A stretch of DNA of 17,605 nucleotides, taken from Caulobacteraceae bacterium. GTDB taxonomy: Bacteria; Pseudomonadota; Alphaproteobacteria; Caulobacterales; Caulobacteraceae. The first letter of the stretch is position 1, and every line of letters starts with the position of its first letter. The notes beneath the pieces were generated by a model, which saw only the letters and a program-made list of their open reading frames with translations, was not told the origin of the DNA and did not search any database. Location of the stretch: contig SDZP01000030.1 in the NCBI GenBank assembly GCA_004144935.1, forward strand, positions 1 through 17,605, given 5' to 3'. Below are positions 6,530 through 14,275 of this stretch, piece after piece. The position numbers and the translations under genes are program-made.

Positions 6530-7390
6530 TCAATCCGGCCTGTTCAGCCGCGCCACCAGGCTGGAGGTATCCCACCGGGCGCCGCCGAGCGACTGGACCT
6601 CGGCGTAGTAGCCGTCGACCAGCCTGGTCATCTCCAGCGTCGCCCCCTTGGCCGCCGCCTCGTCCAGCACCAGCCCCAGGTCCTTGCGCATCCAGTCGAC
6701 CGCGAAGCCGAAATCGAACCTGCCCTGCACCATGGTCGCCCAGCGGTTGTCCATCTGCCAGGACTGGGCCGCGCCCTTGCTGATGGCGTCGAACACCGCC
6801 TGCGGGTCGACCCCTGCGCGGCTGCAGAAATGCACCGCCTCGGCCAGGCCCTGGACGACGCCGGCGATGCAGATCTGGTTGGCCATCTTGGCCAGCTGGC
6901 CGTGGCCCGGGCCGCCGATGCGCTTGATGGCCTTGGCGTAGGCGCCGATGACCGGCTCGGCGCGGGCCAGCGCCGCCTCGTCGCCGCCGACCATGATGGT
7001 CAGCTGGCCGTTCTCGGCGCCGGCCTGGCCGCCGCTGACCGGGGCGTCGAGGAACCGGCGGCCGGTCGCCTCGGCCAGATCCGCCATTTCCCGCGCCAGC
7101 GTCGCCGAGGTGGTGGTGTGGTCGACGATGATGCCGCCCTCGGCCATCGACTGCAGGATCTCGGCGACCACGCCGCGCACATCCTCGTCGTTGCCGACAC
7201 AGAGTGCGACCAGCTCGGCGTCGTGGGTGGCGTGGTGCAGGCTGTCCCCTGCCCGGCCCCCGTGGGTCTGCACCCACTTCAGCGCCTTTTCAGGGGAGCG
7301 ATTGTAGACGCTGACCTCGTGCCCGGCCCTGGCCAGGTGGCCGGCCATCGGGAAACCCATGACGCCCAGACCCACAAACGCGACTTTCAT
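6530..7390 (-). CDS. NAD(P)-dependent beta-hydroxyacid dehydrogenase
   Basis: A 286-residue member of the 3-hydroxyisobutyrate dehydrogenase / tartronate semialdehyde reductase family. The Rossmann motif GLGVMGFPMAGHL begins at residue 7, followed by YNRSPEK, where R31 at the end of strand 2 suggests NADP preference. The substrate-binding signature DAPVSGGQAGAENG is at 115-128. The catalytic lysine K168 lies in GHGQLAKMANQ, with N171. The length is normal for the family. These enzymes interconvert beta-hydroxyacids and semialdehydes (valine or glyoxylate metabolism); sequence alone does not choose among 3-hydroxyisobutyrate, tartronate semialdehyde and succinic semialdehyde. It is divergent from motB across an 82-base gap. 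Confidence 0.88.
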   Translation of the reverse strand: MKVAFVGLGVMGFPMAGHLARAGHEVSVYNRSPEKALKWVQTHGGRAGDSLHHATHDAELVALCVGNDEDVRGVVAEILQSMAEGGIIVDHTTTSATLAREMADLAEATGRRFLDAPVSGGQAGAENGQLTIMVGGDEAALARAEPVIGAYAKAIKRIGGPGHGQLAKMANQICIAGVVQGLAEAVHFCSRAGVDPQAVFDAISKGAAQSWQMDNRWATMVQGRFDFGFAVDWMRKDLGLVLDEAAAKGATLEMTRLVDGYYAEVQSLGGARWDTSSLVARLNRPD

Positions 7391-7472
7391 TCCACAGCTC
7401 CGATCAAAGGAAACACCATCTTAACGCGCCCGCGCGAGGTTGCCGCCATCAAGGTCAAGCGGGGCGTTTAGC

Positions 7473-8363
7473 ATGGCGATCGGGGGTGATCGGCCGATCC
7501 TCATCAAGAAGGTGAAGAAGGTTTCCGGTGGTGGCCACCACGGCGGCGCCTGGAAGGTTGCCTACGCCGACTTCGTCACCGCCATGATGGCCTTCTTCCT
7601 GCTGATGTGGCTGATCAACACCACCAGCCCTGAACAGAAGCGCGGCATTGCGGACTATTTCGCACCGGCCTCGGTCTCGGCGACGACCAGCGGCAATGGC
7701 GGCATCCTGGGCGGAACGGCGCTCGGCGACGACGGCGCCAATTCGAGCGGCTCGGTGGACATCATCGAGGAACAGAACCCCGAATCGAAGCCGAACGAGC
7801 AGCCCAACGACAAGGCCGGCGGCGAGCTGGCCGAGACCAGCACCGACACCCTGCGCAAGGAGCTGGAGAAGCGCGACGCGGAAAACTTCGCCTCCGCCGC
7901 CCAGAGCCTGCGCCAGGCGCTGCAGGACATGCCGGAGCTGGCCGAGCTCTCCAAACAGATCCAGATCGACATTACCCCGGAAGGCCTGCGCATCCAGCTG
8001 GTCGACCAGGAGGGCCGCTCGATGTTCAAGGAGGGCATGGCGGCGCCGAACGACCGGGCCCGCATCCTGCTGCGGGCTGTGGCCAAGATCGTCAACCAGC
8101 TGCCCAACCGGGTCACCATCTCGGGCCATACCAGCGCCAACGGCGACGGCAGCCGCTCGACCGGCGACTGGTCGCTGTCGGCGGCGCGGGCCGATCAGTC
8201 GCGGCTGATCCTGCAGGGCGCCGGAGTTGATCCCGACCGCATCTACCAGGTTTCGGGCCGAGCCAATTCCGACCCGCTGTACCCGGACGATCCGACCCTG
8301 GCCGGCAACCGCCGCATAGCCATCGTGCTGTTGCGCGAGGCGCCCGTTCTGCCGCCAGACTGA
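7473..8363 (+). CDS. motB: Flagellar stator protein MotB
   Basis: A 296-residue stator subunit. The cytoplasmic N-terminus (IIKKVKKV-like, then GGGHHGGAWKVAYADF) leads into a single membrane helix (about 32-50) with the proton-accepting aspartate D33. Then come a plug/linker rich in N, E and S (about 60-160) and an OmpA-like peptidoglycan-binding domain (about 165-290) with VTISGHTSA and a terminal AGNRRIAIVLL. The start is ATG at 7473, since MAIGGDRPILIKK matches Caulobacter MotB as I recall it; an in-frame TTG at 7440 is less likely. No motA is adjacent, consistent with Caulobacter, where the two are unlinked. No sigma-54 type promoter was recognised in the 82-base upstream gap. Confidence 0.95.
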   Translation: MAIGGDRPILIKKVKKVSGGGHHGGAWKVAYADFVTAMMAFFLLMWLINTTSPEQKRGIADYFAPASVSATTSGNGGILGGTALGDDGANSSGSVDIIEEQNPESKPNEQPNDKAGGELAETSTDTLRKELEKRDAENFASAAQSLRQALQDMPELAELSKQIQIDITPEGLRIQLVDQEGRSMFKEGMAAPNDRARILLRAVAKIVNQLPNRVTISGHTSANGDGSRSTGDWSLSAARADQSRLILQGAGVDPDRIYQVSGRANSDPLYPDDPTLAGNRRIAIVLLREAPVLPPD

Positions 8364-8376
8364 CAGATGCGACGCT

Positions 8377-8402
8377 TGAACCCCTTGCGCCGCCGGGGTT
8401 CA
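8377..8402 (+). terminator. Possible U-less terminator hairpin after motB
   Basis: TGAACCCC (8377-8384) and GGGGTTCA (8395-8402) form a perfect 8-bp stem with a 10-base loop, 13 bases after the motB stop. No T-run follows. A second element, the 16-base palindrome CCCGCCCATGGGCGGG, lies at 8415-8430. The rest of 8364-8482 holds no gene I can support. Confidence 0.4.
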
Positions 8403-8482
8403 TGCCCCCTAATCCCCGCCCATGGGCGGGTTCGCGATGCGGACCCAAGGGTCTGGGCAGCCGAAGAGGCAGGCGAGTTCGC

Positions 8483-9319
8483 GTGACGCATCATTTTCCA
8501 GCATCAGGGAGAATGCGGTTCTTTTTGACCGCCGCGTCGCCGTGCCCCTACCTGCCCGGCCGTGAGGAGCGGAAGGTCTTCGCCCACCTGCCGCAGGCCG
8601 ACGGCGCCACCATCAACGACAGCCTGACCCAGAGCGGCTTCCGCCGCAGCCAGAACATCGCCTATCGGCCGGCCTGCGAGAGCTGCAACGCCTGCACCTC
8701 GGCCCGCATTCCGGTGAAGGACTACATCTTCAGCCGATCGGAGCGGAAGATCCTGCGCCGCAACGAGGACCTCCGCCGTCACGTGGTCGAGGCCGAGGCC
8801 ACCACCGAACAGTTCGACCTGCTGCGCCGCTACCTGCTGACCCGCCACGCCGACGGCGGCATGGCCGAGATGACCTGGCCGGACTATGTGGCCATGGTCG
8901 AGGACACCACGGTTCGCACCCACATCGTCGAGTACCGCACGCCGTCGAAGGACCGCGGCCCCGGCGACCTGATGGCCTGCGTGCTGATCGACGTCATGGG
9001 GGACGGCCTCAGCCTGGTCTACAGCTTCTATGATCCGGATCTGGCGCGCCGCAGCCTCGGCGCCTTCATCGTGCTCGACAACCTGATCCAGGCGGCGATG
9101 AACGAGCTGCCGCATGTCTACCTGGGCTACTGGGTGCCGGGCAGCGAGAAGATGACCTACAAGGTGCGGTTCTCGCCGCTGGAGATCCTGCGGCCGAACG
9201 GCTGGGGCCTGATCTCGGCGCGGGAGATCGCCCGGGCGCAGGCGGTGCTGGAGGCCAACAAGGCGCTGCGCGGCCCGGACATGCCCAAGCTCGGCCGCAA
9301 GGAGCCGCAGCTGCCTTAA
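8483..9319 (+). CDS. bpt: Aspartate/glutamate leucyltransferase (Bpt)
   Basis: A 278-residue aminoacyl-tRNA-protein transferase of the Ate1/Bpt family. It conjugates leucine from Leu-tRNA to proteins with N-terminal Asp or Glu, marking them for ClpS-ClpAP degradation in the N-degron pathway. The N-terminal domain has CPYLPGR (C21) and the cysteine cluster CESCNAC (C65, C68, C71). The GNAT-like C-terminal part contains YLLTRHADGGMAEMTWPDY, LVYSFYDPD and YLGYWVPGSEKMTYKVRFSPLE. The last is highly characteristic. Older annotation calls these putative arginyl-tRNA-protein transferases. GTG at 8483 gives MTHHFP, matching the usual alphaproteobacterial N-terminus, with AGGCGAG about eight bases upstream. 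An earlier in-frame ATG at 8402 falls in the hairpin region and is unlikely. Confidence 0.95.
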   Translation: MTHHFPASGRMRFFLTAASPCPYLPGREERKVFAHLPQADGATINDSLTQSGFRRSQNIAYRPACESCNACTSARIPVKDYIFSRSERKILRRNEDLRRHVVEAEATTEQFDLLRRYLLTRHADGGMAEMTWPDYVAMVEDTTVRTHIVEYRTPSKDRGPGDLMACVLIDVMGDGLSLVYSFYDPDLARRSLGAFIVLDNLIQAAMNELPHVYLGYWVPGSEKMTYKVRFSPLEILRPNGWGLISAREIARAQAVLEANKALRGPDMPKLGRKEPQLP

Positions 9320-9330
9320 GCCTGCAGGCT
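9319..9330. repeat. 12-bp palindrome between convergent genes
   Basis: AGCCTGCAGGCT is perfectly self-complementary and fills the nine-base gap between the bpt stop and the stop of the M48 protease gene, overlapping both stop codons. It might act in termination in both directions, but there is no T-run on either side. Confidence 0.4.
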
Positions 9331-10327
9331 AGCTCCAGGGCCCAGACACCGCTTCGGGCTCCCGCACCGGCAGGTCGTGACCGCCGGCGTACTTCACCAG
9401 CGCCTCGATGCGCTTCTCGATCGGCGGGTGGCTGGCGAACAGGTCGAAGACATCCGCCTTGCCGTCGTCGAGGAACATGGCGCGGATCGAGTCCGGCCCG
9501 TCGATGTGGGCCTTGCCGCTGATCTTGCGCAGGGCCCCGATCATGGCGTCGGGGTTCTTGGTCAGCTCCACCGCCCCGGCGTCGGCGACGAACTCCCGGG
9601 TGCGCGACAGCATCATGCGGATGACGATGGCGAGGATGTAGCCGACGGCGGCGGCCGCAAAGGCGATGATCAGCAGTAGGCCGGCCCCCTTGTTCTTGTC
9701 CGAACTGGAGCCGATGCGTCCGAAACGCAGGCCGCGGAACATGACCTCGGCCAGCAGGGTGATGATGCCGGCGAACACCGCGGCGATGACCATGGTGCGG
9801 ACATCCTTGTTGAGGATGTGGGTCAGTTCATGGGCCAGCACGGACTCCAGCTCATCCTTGCTGAGGGTCTGCATCAGCCCCCGGGTGACGGTGATGCTGT
9901 ACTGTCTGGGGTTCAGGCCGGTGGCGAAGGCGTTCAGCGCCTCGCTTTCGATGATGCGCAGCGACGGCATGGCAAGGCCGCGCGAAATGCAGAGGTTTTC
10001 CAGGAGGTTGTACAGCGCAGGCTCATCCTGCCTGGACACCGGCCTCGCCCCCGTAGCCAGGTCGATGATGGTCTGGTTGGCAAAGTAGGCGATGGCGAAC
10101 CAGACGCCCGAGACCACTACCGCCAGCGGCAGGGAGACGGCCAGCAGGCCGGTGGCGTGGGCCAAGTCACCGCCGACCGAGCCGGTGGAAGGCAGGACCC
10201 CCGCCCCCATCAACCCGAGCGTCAGGGCCCAGATCAGGCCGGTCAGCAGGACGGGAAAGCCGACCAGCAGGACGATCGACCGCGTGTTGTTGGCCTGGAT
10301 GTGGGTGTAGAGGCCGACGGGCCCCAT
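9329..10327 (-). CDS. M48 family membrane metalloprotease (HtpX-like)
   Basis: A 332-residue zinc metalloprotease of family M48. Two N-terminal membrane segments (about 17-45 and 58-85) precede the HELTH zinc-binding motif at 166-170. Two further helices follow (about 178-197 and 216-240). The third zinc ligand is E245 in SRTREFVADAGAV. Members such as HtpX degrade misfolded membrane proteins. All catalytic residues are present. It is slightly longer than classical HtpX and is coupled to lemA, so it is probably the LemA-linked M48 branch rather than the heat-shock htpX orthologue. The start ATG is four bases after the lemA stop. It converges with bpt. Confidence 0.9.
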   Translation of the reverse strand: MGPVGLYTHIQANNTRSIVLLVGFPVLLTGLIWALTLGLMGAGVLPSTGSVGGDLAHATGLLAVSLPLAVVVSGVWFAIAYFANQTIIDLATGARPVSRQDEPALYNLLENLCISRGLAMPSLRIIESEALNAFATGLNPRQYSITVTRGLMQTLSKDELESVLAHELTHILNKDVRTMVIAAVFAGIITLLAEVMFRGLRFGRIGSSSDKNKGAGLLLIIAFAAAAVGYILAIVIRMMLSRTREFVADAGAVELTKNPDAMIGALRKISGKAHIDGPDSIRAMFLDDGKADVFDLFASHPPIEKRIEALVKYAGGHDLPVREPEAVSGPWS

Positions 10328-10331
10328 GGCG

Positions 10332-10901
10332 TCAGAACTTCACGGCGGGCGCGGCGGCGTCCATGGCGGCCCGACTTTCGACGCCGACATCGTAGAGGCT
10401 GCGATCCTTGCTAAAGCCGAACATCCCGGCGAACACCACGGCCGGGAAGCCGCGCCGGGCGGCGTTGAACTCGGCCACGGCGTTGTTGAAGAAGCGGCGG
10501 GCGGCGGCCAGCTTGTTCTCCAGGTCGGCCAGCTGGTCCTGCAGGTTCAGGAAGTTGGTGTTGGCCTTGAGGTCCGGATAGGCTTCGGCCACCGCGAAAA
10601 GCTGGCGCAGGGCGCCGGTCAACACCGTCTCGGCCTGCACCTTGTCCTCGACGCTGGTGGCGGCGGCCGCGCCGTTGCGGGCGGCGATCACCGCCTCCAG
10701 CGTGCCCTTTTCGTGGGCGGCGTAGCCCTTCACCGTCTCGACCAGGTTTGGGACCAGATCCTGGCGCTGCTTCAGCTGCACGTCGATGTCGGCGAAGGCC
10801 TGGTCAGCGCGGGTGCTGAGCGTCACCAGGCGGTTGTAGACGCCGACGACGATGAGGCCGACGACGGCGACAATGACGACAAGGATGATCAGCGCGGCCA
10901 T
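10332..10901 (-). CDS. lemA: LemA family protein
   Basis: A 189-residue protein with one N-terminal membrane helix (about 4-24), then the LemA helical domain: NRLVTLSTRADQAFADIDVQL, RQDLVPNLVETVKGYA, FLNLQDQLADLENKLAAARRFFNNAV split across the domain, then FNAARRGFPAVVFAGMFGF. These are strong family signatures. LemA proteins are membrane-anchored with no established enzymatic role and are often encoded beside M48 proteases or TPM-domain proteins. Here lemA directly precedes the M48 gene, with four bases between them, and forms a two-gene operon. A serine hydrolase gene lies 82 bases upstream on the same strand. Confidence 0.95.
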   Translation of the reverse strand: MAALIILVVIVAVVGLIVVGVYNRLVTLSTRADQAFADIDVQLKQRQDLVPNLVETVKGYAAHEKGTLEAVIAARNGAAAATSVEDKVQAETVLTGALRQLFAVAEAYPDLKANTNFLNLQDQLADLENKLAAARRFFNNAVAEFNAARRGFPAVVFAGMFGFSKDRSLYDVGVESRAAMDAAAPAVKF

Positions 10902-10944
10902 GGTCGTTCCCCGAGACTATGCACCTCGACGCTAGCCGATTGGC

Positions 10945-10964
10945 GGGCGGGCGCAACCCCGCCC
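10945..10964 (-). terminator. Possible terminator hairpin after serine hydrolase gene
   Basis: GGGCGGG (10945-10951) and CCCGCCC (10958-10964) can form a 7-bp GC stem with a six-base loop, 20 bases after the stop of the serine hydrolase gene. No U-run follows on the minus strand, so it may be factor-dependent or only a structural element. Confidence 0.35.
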
Positions 10965-10983
10965 GATCTCCCCAATTGCGGAG

Positions 10984-12285
10984 CTATTTCGACGGATCGA
11001 CCAGCGCCGCGTAGATCAGCTGCTGGCTGAGTTCGTCGAGCCGCAGAACCTGGCCGCCGCCCAGCACCTGGATCATGCCCAGCACCACCACGTCGTTCTC
11101 CGGATCGACCCAGAACCAGGTGCCGGCCGCGCCGCCCCAGCTGAAGGTCCCCTTGCCGGCCGGCGTGCCGGCGACCGCGGGGTCCATGATCACCCCGAAG
11201 TCGAGGCCAAAGCCGACGCCGGGTCCCAGCGGCTGTTTGGCCAGCTGGGCGTCGGTCAGGTGGTTGGCGGCCATCAGCTTGATGGTGGCGGGCGACAGAA
11301 TGCGCACCCCGTCCAACTCGCCGCCGTTGCCAAGCATCTGGGCGAAGCGGGCGTAGTCGCCCAGGGTCGAGACCAGGCCGCCGCCGCCGTTGGCCGCCGT
11401 CGGCGGCTTGGTGACGTCTAGCACCATGAAGCCTTCGGCCGGCACGACGCCCTTTTCGCGGTCGACCATGTAGAGGCTGGCCTGGCGGCCGCGCTTGGCC
11501 TCCGGCACCCAGAACGCCGTGTCCTTCATGCCCAGCGGCTTGAAGATGCGGCTTTCCATGAAGTCGGGCAGCGACTGGCCCGACAGCTTCTCGACGATGT
11601 AGCCCTGGATATCGACGGCGATGGAATAGCGCCAGGCCTCGCCCGGCTGGCTGGCCAGTGGCAGCTTGCTGGCCTCGACCATGACCTCATGCAGGTTGGC
11701 GGAGGCCAGCAGGCCGCTGTCGCGGTAGGCCTTGTCGACCGGGTTGTCGGTGGTCAGGCCATAGGCGAAGCCGGCCGTGTGGCTCATGATCTCGCGCATG
11801 GTGGCCGACCGGGCGATGGGCTCGAGGATCGGCTTACCCTTGGCGTCCACGCCCTTGTAGACCTTGAGGTCGTTGAACTCCGGCACATACTTGGTCACCG
11901 GCTCGTCCAGCTTCCAGCGGCCCTCCTCGAACAGGATCATCATCGCCACGCCGGTGACCGGCTTGGTCTGGCTGTACATCCGGTAGAGGGTGTCTTCCTT
12001 GAGCGGCGCGCCGGTGGCCAGGTCCGCCTTACCGTAGATGGACTGGTGCACGACCTTTCCATGGCGGGCGACATAGGTGACGACGCCGGGGACGGCCCCC
12101 CGGTCGACCAGGGCCTTCATCGTCGCATCGAGTTTGGCGAGGCGTTCCGACGAGAAGCCCACCGACTCGGGCCTGGCGGGCGCCAGCGCGGCCGGCCTGC
12201 CCTGCGCCAGCACAGGAGTAGCCACCGGCCCGGCCAGCAGCCCGCCGACGGCCAGGGCCGCCAGCAGTGATCTCTTCAAGCTCAT
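10984..12285 (-). CDS. Exported serine hydrolase, beta-lactamase/class C fold
   Basis: A 433-residue serine hydrolase of the Beta-lactamase (class C / AmpC-like, DD-peptidase-related) family. A signal peptide (SLKRSLLAALAVGGLLAG...) likely ends after VLA27. The nucleophile motif SxxK is S105-QT-K108 in YRMYSQTKPVTG. The second motif appears as Y220-S-I in WRYSIAVDI. HTAGF at 169-173 is characteristic, and a WGGAAGTWFWVDP segment near the C-terminus replaces the KTG region, typical of EstB-type esterases rather than true beta-lactamases. The activity could be esterase, D-aminopeptidase or a related hydrolase; antibiotic hydrolysis is not implied. Start ATG at 12283-12285; an in-frame TTG 12 bases upstream is less likely. 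Transcribed divergently from the acyltransferase operon. Confidence 0.88.
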   Translation of the reverse strand: MSLKRSLLAALAVGGLLAGPVATPVLAQGRPAALAPARPESVGFSSERLAKLDATMKALVDRGAVPGVVTYVARHGKVVHQSIYGKADLATGAPLKEDTLYRMYSQTKPVTGVAMMILFEEGRWKLDEPVTKYVPEFNDLKVYKGVDAKGKPILEPIARSATMREIMSHTAGFAYGLTTDNPVDKAYRDSGLLASANLHEVMVEASKLPLASQPGEAWRYSIAVDIQGYIVEKLSGQSLPDFMESRIFKPLGMKDTAFWVPEAKRGRQASLYMVDREKGVVPAEGFMVLDVTKPPTAANGGGGLVSTLGDYARFAQMLGNGGELDGVRILSPATIKLMAANHLTDAQLAKQPLGPGVGFGLDFGVIMDPAVAGTPAGKGTFSWGGAAGTWFWVDPENDVVVLGMIQVLGGGQVLRLDELSQQLIYAALVDPSK

Positions 12286-12370
12286 GTCCGTCCCCAATCC
12301 CCAAGGGCCTTGCCGGCCTTTGCGCAGAGAGTAGCCGGCGTTCCGGAGCCGGCAAGGGGTCGCGACTGAT

Positions 12371-12405
12371 AGACTGGTTTACATTTCAAACTGGTCTGCT
12401 AGAAC
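12371..12405 (+). promoter_or_regulatory. Promoter with overlapping operator-like dyad
   Basis: AGACTGGTTT (12371-12380) and AAACTGGTCT (12388-12397) are inverted repeats except for the central TG, with a 7-base spacer; ACTGGT is also directly repeated 17 bases apart. A possible -35 TTTACA (12378-12383), 16-base spacer and -10 TAGAAC (12400-12405) overlap it and point to the acyltransferase operon. The shape and A/T core suit a TetR- or GntR-type repressor. No such regulator gene is in the window except the winged-helix gene of the same operon. Another inverted repeat, CCTTGCCGGC (12308-12317) and GCCGGCAAGG (12348-12357), lies on the serine-hydrolase side. Confidence 0.5.
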
Positions 12406-12446
12406 GGCGGTCATCGACGCCGGGAGGGCGTCCCTGGAGCTACGCT

Positions 12447-13661
12447 ATGACCCCGGCGCCGACCGAACGCCTTCACGCCCTGGACGCCGTCCGCGGTTTT
12501 GCCCTGCTGCTGGGGGTGGCCTTCCACGCCAGCATGTCCTTCCTGCCCGGGCCTCAGGCCTGGATCGTCATGGACGAGCAGCGCAGTGAGCTGATGGCGA
12601 TCACCTTCTTCACCCTGCACATCTTCCGGATGACGGTCTTCTTCGTCATCGCCGGATATTTCGGCCGGCTGCTGCTCGAGCGGTGCGGCCTGAAGGGCTT
12701 CGTCCTCGACCGGCTGAAGCGCATCGCCGCGCCGCTGGCCATCTTCTGGCCGCTGGCGCTGACGGGGATCATCGCGGTGCTGATCTGGAGCACCATCGAG
12801 GTCATGGGCGCCCTGCCGAAGAACCCGCCGCCGCCGCCGGCCATGACGCCGACCGACTTTCCCCTGACTCACCTGTGGTTCCTGTGGGTGCTGCTGATCT
12901 TCTACACGGCGATGCTGCTGGCGCGGGGCGTCGGTCGGCTGCTGGATGGCGGCGGCGTCTTCGCCCGGGTCGTCGATGGTCTGGTCGGCTTCCTGGTCCG
13001 CAGCCTGGCCGGGCCGGTGCTCCTCGCCGCGCCGATCGCCCTGGCCTTCTGGCTGAAGCCCGACCTGATGGCCTGGGTGGGCATCCCGACCCCGGACCAG
13101 TCGCTGATCCCGGGCGCCATCGCCCTCACCGCCTATGGCATCGCCTTCAGCTTCGGCTGGCTGCTGCAGCGGCAGGACGGGCTGATCCTGGGCATGGCCC
13201 GGCGCTGGCCGCTCCAGCTGCTCGTCGCCATCGCCGCGACCACGACCGCCTACCTGATCCTGCGCGGCATGCCGATCGGCGGCAAGCTGACCGACGAGGG
13301 CCTGCGCGCAACGTTCTGCGGCCTCTACGCCCTGGCCATCTGGACCTGGACCTTCGGCCTGATCGGCGCGGCCCTGACCTTCCTGTCGGGGCACAGCCCG
13401 GTGCGCCGCTACCTCGCCGACGCCAGCTACTGGATCTACATCGTCCACATCCCGATCGTCATGGCCCTGCAGGTCGCCCTGCGCGATGCGCCCGTCGCCT
13501 GGCCGGTCAAGTACGCCCTGATCCTGGCCGGAACCCTGGTCCCCGCCCTGATCACCTATGAGCTGCTGGTCCGCCACACCCATCTGGGCTGGCTGCTCAA
13601 TGGACGCCGCATCCCCTGGCGTGCGAAGCCTCAATTCCAAGCTCAGGAAGGAATCGCCTGA
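12447..13661 (+). CDS. Acyltransferase-3 family membrane protein (OpgC/MdoC-like)
   Basis: A 404-residue polytopic protein with about ten membrane segments. The family signature is LDAVRGFALLLGVAFHAS near the N-terminus, containing D13, R16 and the presumed catalytic H27. FFVIAGYFGRLLL and YLADASYWIYIVHIPIV are further hallmarks. These enzymes transfer acyl groups (for example succinyl or acetyl) to periplasmic glucans, lipopolysaccharide or other surface glycans. The layout resembles glucan-biosynthesis protein C (OpgC), but the acceptor is unknown. A GGAG at 12435-12438 precedes the ATG by eight bases. The stop overlaps the next ATG (TGATG), so translation is coupled. The shared upstream region with the serine hydrolase gene holds an operator-like dyad. 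Confidence 0.88.
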   Translation: MTPAPTERLHALDAVRGFALLLGVAFHASMSFLPGPQAWIVMDEQRSELMAITFFTLHIFRMTVFFVIAGYFGRLLLERCGLKGFVLDRLKRIAAPLAIFWPLALTGIIAVLIWSTIEVMGALPKNPPPPPAMTPTDFPLTHLWFLWVLLIFYTAMLLARGVGRLLDGGGVFARVVDGLVGFLVRSLAGPVLLAAPIALAFWLKPDLMAWVGIPTPDQSLIPGAIALTAYGIAFSFGWLLQRQDGLILGMARRWPLQLLVAIAATTTAYLILRGMPIGGKLTDEGLRATFCGLYALAIWTWTFGLIGAALTFLSGHSPVRRYLADASYWIYIVHIPIVMALQVALRDAPVAWPVKYALILAGTLVPALITYELLVRHTHLGWLLNGRRIPWRAKPQFQAQEGIA

Positions 13662-14275
13662 TGACCGACGCCGACTCCGCCCGCGAGGACCTCGCCTATC
13701 TGAAGACCCTGGTCGGCCACGACAGCGGCGGCGATGTCTGGCGCTTCGCCGGCCGTCTGTTCGCCGCCGGCGGGTTCCTCTACGGACTGCAGATGCTGTT
13801 CCACGGGGCCCAGATCCTGGGGTTCAACCCGCCGGGCCCGGTCATCCTGCTGTTCACCTTCGGCCCGACGGTGGTGTTCCTGGCCTACATGACCTGGGCC
13901 ATCATCAAGGGCGGCAAGCAGGCGAAGCCCCAGGGCACCACCGGCCGGGCGGTCAACGCCATCTTCAGCGCCACGGGCCTCTGCAACCTGGTCTTCCTGA
14001 TCATCTTCCTGCCGTCGTCCCTCCAGTCGGGCGATTTTCGGGTCTGGCTGTTCTATCCTGCCGTGGTCTTCGCGGTGCTCGGCGGCGCCTGGTTCGCGGC
14101 CTGGCAGCTGCGCCGGCGGCTGTGGATGCTGGGCACGGCGGTCGGCTGGATGGTCAGCGCGGCGGCCATGGGCCTGACGCGCGGCCACTGGGCCTATGTC
14201 GTGATCTGCGGGCTCTGCCTGGTCCTGTTCATGATGCTGCCCGGCATCGCCATGGCGCGCGGCAAGGCGGACTGA
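13661..14275 (+). CDS. Membrane protein in acyltransferase-regulator operon
   Basis: A 204-residue hydrophobic protein with about five or six membrane segments after a short polar N-terminus (MTDADSAREDLAYLKTLVG). No catalytic motif is visible and I do not recognise a named family. It begins and ends with TGATG overlaps, placing it between an acyltransferase and a winged-helix regulator in one transcript. Small integral-membrane proteins of this size commonly precede winged-helix regulators in this arrangement, which suggests a sensing or partner role. That is inference from context only. Confidence 0.78.
   Translation: MTDADSAREDLAYLKTLVGHDSGGDVWRFAGRLFAAGGFLYGLQMLFHGAQILGFNPPGPVILLFTFGPTVVFLAYMTWAIIKGGKQAKPQGTTGRAVNAIFSATGLCNLVFLIIFLPSSLQSGDFRVWLFYPAVVFAVLGGAWFAAWQLRRRLWMLGTAVGWMVSAAAMGLTRGHWAYVVICGLCLVLFMMLPGIAMARGKAD

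Noticed and set aside
8415..8430. CCCGCCCATGGGCGGG palindrome as an attachment site or replication-related element
   Set aside because: No integrase, direct repeat, DnaA box cluster or strand-composition change lies near it. Short GC palindromes are expected in DNA this GC-rich.
9316..9330. Second TTAA-containing sequence after bpt as a CtrA box
   Set aside because: TTAAGCCTGCAGGCT has only one half-site, no TTAA seven bases on, and lies between two convergent gene ends where a CtrA promoter would have no gene to drive.
12411..13640. 409-codon minus-strand open frame opposite the acyltransferase gene
   Set aside because: Its product is a Q/D/G/H-rich shadow sequence with no domain, while the plus strand encodes a clear acyltransferase-3 protein with proper membrane segments and ribosome binding site.
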